NCBI GenBank assembly: GCA_937881505.1
Contig: CALGEM010000128.1
Location: 1 to 9,142 of the forward strand
Origin: an uncultured euryarchaeote
GTDB taxonomy: Archaea; Thermoplasmatota; Poseidoniia; Poseidoniales; Poseidoniaceae
Reading direction: 5' to 3'
DNA: 9,142 bases
Shown here: positions 6,317-9,142 of the stretch, piece after piece
How positions within the stretch are numbered: position 1 is the first letter of the stretch
Layout of the letters: each line of letters opens with the position of its first letter
Position numbers and translations under genes: made by a program
The notes under the pieces: model-generated
Told to the model about the DNA's origin: nothing
Seen by the model: only the letters and a program-made list of their open reading frames with translations
The model's database searches: none

Positions 6317-6413
6317 GCACCGTGGTCGCCCATCTCCAACATCAAGCCTTGCACCCCCTCCATGGACGGAGGGTTCAAACCCAGTGGGTTCAGCGCAGGG
6401 TTGAGGGAGCCCA
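6317..6413. other. divergent intergenic region between methyltransferase and zinc-finger genes
   Basis: This 97-base gap separates two divergent starts and must hold both promoters unless they are leaderless and internal. No clear TATA box is visible. It contains the partial palindrome GGGTTCAAACCC (6371-6382) and two further GGGTT copies at 6386 and 6398. A GAGGGAG at 6403-6409 lies 4 bases before the zinc-finger ATG and probably acts as its ribosome binding site. Confidence 0.4.
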
Positions 6414-7187
6414 ATGGAAGACGTTGAGGACTGGGACGAAGAGGAGGAAATCCTTGACAACGCGACCCATTGCCCGGCGTGTGACGAACTGACAGCACAC
6501 GAAATTCTCAGAGAGAAATCCGTTGGAAGTGGAGCGGACTTCATGGTTCGGTGCGAGGCATGCCAGCATGTTCACACCATTGAATTCCGGCCCCCCCCAC
6601 CACGCAACATCCCCTTCATTCTGACCGAGGGACCAAAATCTGAGCGTGTGGTCTTGGTGGTGGACGCCGACGAAGAGTTCGTGGTCGGTGATGTGTTTGA
6701 AGAGGACGGCAAACTTTGGAAAATTCATCAAATTGAGACCAATGATGAACGGCATACATCTTCCGACACTGCCACGAATATTGCTCGAATAACTGCACTT
6801 CGAACGGACATGGTCCGTGTGAAATTAACACTGACTCGTGGCGAGGACTCAACAGCTGATGTCATCGTCGTACCTCAGGAGACGACATTTACCGGCTCTC
6901 ACCTTATGGAGCACAACGGAGAAACATGGCGAATACGAGCCATTCACACGGGAGCCGGGCGAACGCTTCGCGGCACGGTCAGCGCCCCCGACATCAAGCG
7001 CATGTACCTCCACGAACCACCCAACCCTGAACACTTCACCCCACGAACACCTCGTGAGCGAAGGCAGGCATGGAAGGAAGGACGATTGGGTCATAACCCC
7101 AACCCCGAACGGCCAAAAGAACATGTGAAAAAGGGTGTCAATCCAAACGCTTCACGCAAGCGAACCAACAAGAAAAAGCGAAAGTGA
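6414..7187 (+). CDS. HVO_0476-type zinc-finger protein with basic C-terminal tail
   Basis: The product has 257 residues. It begins with an acidic leader (MEDVEDWDEEEE) and then a zinc ribbon with Cys20/Cys23 and Cys47/Cys50 in the pattern CPAC...HEIL...VRCEAC..VHT, which I recognise from the archaeal HVO_0476 family. Two related beta-rich segments follow (about 73-131 and 133-195). Each carries a GDVFEEDGKLWKIHQI- or GSHLMEHNGETWRIRAI-like stretch, suggesting an internal repeat. The last ~55 residues are strongly basic (ending NKKKRK) and look like a nucleic-acid-binding or disordered extension. The start is firm, because an in-frame TGA lies three codons upstream and GAGGGAG precedes the ATG. 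The molecular role of the family is not established; RNA- or ribosome-related work is an inference from the charge pattern. Its stop is one base from the stop of the converging proline dehydrogenase gene. Confidence 0.88.
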   Translation: MEDVEDWDEEEEILDNATHCPACDELTAHEILREKSVGSGADFMVRCEACQHVHTIEFRPPPPRNIPFILTEGPKSERVVLVVDADEEFVVGDVFEEDGKLWKIHQIETNDERHTSSDTATNIARITALRTDMVRVKLTLTRGEDSTADVIVVPQETTFTGSHLMEHNGETWRIRAIHTGAGRTLRGTVSAPDIKRMYLHEPPNPEHFTPRTPRERRQAWKEGRLGHNPNPERPKEHVKKGVNPNASRKRTNKKKRK

Positions 7188-7188
7188 T

Positions 7189-8166
7189 TCATGGTCGATT
7201 GGTCCATGGCATGAGGAATGCTTTGGCCACATGGGACCCAATCGTGGGGTTTTCTTTGAGCCGGCGAATGCTGTATTCGTACCATTTCTCGCCGTATGGA
7301 ATGTAAACACGGGTTCGGTGGCCTTCCTTTAACAAACGACGACGAAGGGGTCCACGAACACCGAGAAGCATCTGAAACTCATAGCCGGGCCCCTTGTGAT
7401 GGCGGGCCGGTCCAGCGTTTGTTCGTGGGTCTTCAACGCCCGGGCCCATACCGTAGGCTTTGAGGGCTGACAAGGTGTGCTCAATGACCGGCATGTCATG
7501 GGACGCAACACCGACATATGCACCGGCGTCAAACATACGATCAATGGCGGCGTTGGTACCGTCCACGATGTCTTGATAGCCGGTGAAGGAAATTTCCTCT
7601 GGCTCAAGATAAATGCCCTTGCAAATACGGTAGTCAGCGTGAGGTCCCAACGTGGTCTCCAATTCCCCGATGTCGGCCAGTGTACGGAAAAGCCGACCTT
7701 GGAGCACGGTACCCACATTCGTCAAACCCTCGTTGTGCAAGGTGGTCACCACCTCAATGGTGTCGGTTGTGACACGGTGGTCTTCCATGTCCAGACGAAC
7801 AAACATATCTTCATCTGCAGCCATCTGAACCAACTTTCGGATGTTTTGGAGGCCCAAATCCGGGTCAATGAGGAGGCCAAAAGCAGTTGGCTTGATGCTG
7901 AGGTTCGCATCCAAATCATGCAATTTGATGGCCTGCATGACACGAATGTATTCTTCAAGAAAGAAGTTGGCTTCGTCCATGTTTGAAATTTCTTCACCCA
8001 GGACATCGATGGTGAAGCAAGCACCTTCAACCGTGAGGCGCTTCATGACAGCGACGGCTTCATCCAACGATGCCCCAGCGACATACCTCCGACTGACCCA
8101 GCGAACGAACCACTTGGGCATGCGAACGGTGGTGGCAACAACCAACTTGGAGAACCAACCCACCAT
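7189..8166 (-). CDS. proline dehydrogenase (FAD, TIM-barrel type)
   Basis: The product has 325 residues from ATG at 8166. It oxidises L-proline to pyrroline-5-carboxylate with FAD, feeding electrons to the respiratory chain. The family's barrel motifs appear in order: TIDVLGE (53-59), NLSIKPTAFGL with Lys92, VRLDMEDH (Asp126), GTVLQGRLFR (Gln156), RICKGIYLEP (Lys183, Glu188), ASHDMP, YEFQMLLGVRG (Glu263), and the substrate end YIPYGEKWYEYSIRR with Tyr298 and the Arg301/Arg302 pair. It is a single-domain enzyme, unlike PutA. A TTG at 8181 would add five residues; ATG at 8166 is preferred because the N terminus then matches the family. It follows the dtdA gene by 45 bases on the same strand and may be co-transcribed. 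The partner pyrroline-5-carboxylate dehydrogenase is not in the window. No strong ribosome binding site is seen. Confidence 0.95.
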   Translation of the reverse strand: MVGWFSKLVVATTVRMPKWFVRWVSRRYVAGASLDEAVAVMKRLTVEGACFTIDVLGEEISNMDEANFFLEEYIRVMQAIKLHDLDANLSIKPTAFGLLIDPDLGLQNIRKLVQMAADEDMFVRLDMEDHRVTTDTIEVVTTLHNEGLTNVGTVLQGRLFRTLADIGELETTLGPHADYRICKGIYLEPEEISFTGYQDIVDGTNAAIDRMFDAGAYVGVASHDMPVIEHTLSALKAYGMGPGVEDPRTNAGPARHHKGPGYEFQMLLGVRGPLRRRLLKEGHRTRVYIPYGEKWYEYSIRRLKENPTIGSHVAKAFLMPWTNRP

Positions 8167-8211
8167 GATGACGCCACACAAGAGGCGCTCTTTGACCCTT
8201 TGTGCGCTCGC

Positions 8212-9142
8212 TTAAGCAAGGCCCAATCTGGCTTTGATTTGCTTGGTTGTCAACAGCGGAATCCCCTCATCTTCAAGCAAATCTCGGATGGCTTGTCGTT
8301 GCCAACCTTTGAACGCCTTTTTGTCCATGGAACAGATGAGTTCTCCACCGGGAAATGAACGACGGGTTGCTTCCAAAGCAGCGAGAATCGATTGCTTCCA
8401 CGTCCCCGTGATTTCCCCCTCACTGCTTTGCTCAAACGGCAATGCGTAGGTCGCCAACATATGACCAAGCCAGACACCATCAAGTGCTGCAAGTTGATTG
8501 GCTCGGGGGGCATAATGACCACCACCCAGGGTGACCAGCACCAATTCACCAGCATGCTTTGCTTCGTTCCATGCGTCCTCAGGAGCCTGGAGAAGACCTT
8601 CCCGCATGATGTTGGCCAACACCCTCGATGCCCCCTCATGACCCCATGTGGCTTCGGTTGAACCAACCTCGATAAACAAGCATGGGACATTGACCGTGGG
8701 GCCGTGGTGCGTCACCTCCAAAGAAAGGTCAAAATCCTTGACCGATGCATCCTTTGGTGCTTGCTCCAGCAGCATTTTCCACCACGATGCTAACCGAGTA
8801 GATGGAGGTGGGGCATGACCGCCGTGGCCACCGTAGGGCCCTTGTTCCTCCATCGGTAAGTGGGGCACACCAATTGGATGGAGAGTAAGAGATGGTTGGC
8901 CACTGGCTGCTACGTGGCGCGATGGAAAGATGATTTCTGAAACGCATTCGCCTGTCGCAGCTTCCCAGCGTTTGTCCAAGTGGTCTTCAAACAACAGACC
9001 GTTTGGGAGGTAGAGCATACGGAGATGTTTCAATTCGTAGGCGGGGTTGTTTTCCACCGATGCACGTTGTTTCCAGGCATCCATATTGCGTAAGGCATCG
9101 GCTTGGTTGGTGCTCGCAATGTCCTGCTGATTGACGGCGATA
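8212..9142 (-). CDS. dtdA: D-aminoacyl-tRNA deacylase, archaeal type (DTD2), 5' end beyond the window
   Basis: This enzyme hydrolyses D-amino acids from mischarged tRNA. DTD2 is known from archaea and plants and acts in the cytosol. An ATG at 9084 gives 290 residues, but the frame stays open to the window edge. The preceding 19 codons read like the family N terminus (IAVNQQDIAST), so the real start is outside. Counting from the 9084 Met, visible family marks are PSRHVAASGQPSLTLHPIG (54-72), EVTHHGPT (123-130), FIEVGSTEATW (137-147), TLGGGHYAPR (185-194) with the conserved His, and LDGVWLGHML (201-210). The C-terminal ~60 residues form a helical tail that includes KAFKGWQRQAI. Proline dehydrogenase lies 45 bases downstream on the same strand. 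The two functions are unrelated, so any operon is probably one of convenience. Confidence 0.95.
   Translation of the reverse strand, partial: IAVNQQDIASTNQADALRNMDAWKQRASVENNPAYELKHLRMLYLPNGLLFEDHLDKRWEAATGECVSEIIFPSRHVAASGQPSLTLHPIGVPHLPMEEQGPYGGHGGHAPPPSTRLASWWKMLLEQAPKDASVKDFDLSLEVTHHGPTVNVPCLFIEVGSTEATWGHEGASRVLANIMREGLLQAPEDAWNEAKHAGELVLVTLGGGHYAPRANQLAALDGVWLGHMLATYALPFEQSSEGEITGTWKQSILAALEATRRSFPGGELICSMDKKAFKGWQRQAIRDLLEDEGIPLLTTKQIKARLGLA

Noticed and set aside
6367..6385. GGTTCAAACC resembling a tRNA T arm
   Set aside because: The loop size and flanks do not make a T arm, and no anticodon arm or acceptor stem lies nearby.
6317..6544. N-terminal extension of the methyltransferase to 6544
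   Set aside because: The added 76 residues are Ser/Pro-rich low complexity and lie antisense to the start of the well-supported zinc-finger gene. The SAM-fold protein is complete from 6316.
6591..6598. Run of eight C in the zinc-finger gene as a frameshift site
   Set aside because: It encodes part of a proline stretch (PPPP) in an otherwise intact frame with a complete C-terminal tail. There is no sign of an alternative product.
7477..7986. 169-residue open frame antisense to proline dehydrogenase
   Set aside because: The opposite strand encodes all the conserved proline dehydrogenase motifs, and the antisense frame has no recognisable feature.
8167..8181. TTG at 8181 as the proline dehydrogenase start
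   Set aside because: ATG at 8166 gives the usual family N terminus, and the TTG has no ribosome binding site.

Overview
The window looks archaeal, most likely a marine Euryarchaeota/Thermoplasmatota genome of the Marine Group II (Poseidoniales) type. Supporting signs are an archaeal-type D-aminoacyl-tRNA deacylase (DTD2), an HVO_0476-type zinc-finger protein, an archaeal-style SufS-like enzyme, tRNA genes with encoded CCA ends, TATA-like boxes about 27-30 bases upstream of tRNA genes, and dense coding. The lineage is an inference from gene content; no ribosomal RNA or ribosomal protein is present to fix it.

Left part (1-2059): a tRNA cluster around one membrane-protein gene. The 3' portion of a tRNA-Ser(GGA) enters from the left edge on +. 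A tRNA-Thr(GGT) faces it on -, followed by a ~515-residue GT-C-like multi-pass membrane protein on -. Next come a decayed tRNA-like stretch and a complete second tRNA-Ser(GGA) on -. The two tRNA-Ser genes have the same anticodon and very similar sequence, and they point at each other across the membrane gene. This suggests tRNA duplication and possibly an insertion hot spot.

Middle (2060-5585): three tightly packed + genes that look like one operon. They encode a six-helix membrane protein ending in two zinc-ribbon-like Cys pairs, a PLP-dependent cysteine-desulfurase-like enzyme whose ATG directly follows the previous stop and has a strong ribosome binding site, and a membrane-anchored subtilisin-like protease with an intact triad. 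Why these three belong together is not known to me.

Right part (5576-9142): an O-methyltransferase-like SAM enzyme (-) converges on the protease gene with a 10-base overlap. It is divergent from the HVO_0476-type zinc-finger protein (+), which has a lineage-specific basic tail. A proline dehydrogenase (-) lies downstream of the D-aminoacyl-tRNA deacylase gene (-), whose 5' end runs off the right edge. The right-hand genes appear to be housekeeping or catabolic.

I see no CRISPR array, no transposase or integrase, and no clear defence or phage module. The most unusual material is the tRNA-flanked membrane gene with its tRNA-like remnant, and the membrane zinc-ribbon / desulfurase / protease operon.
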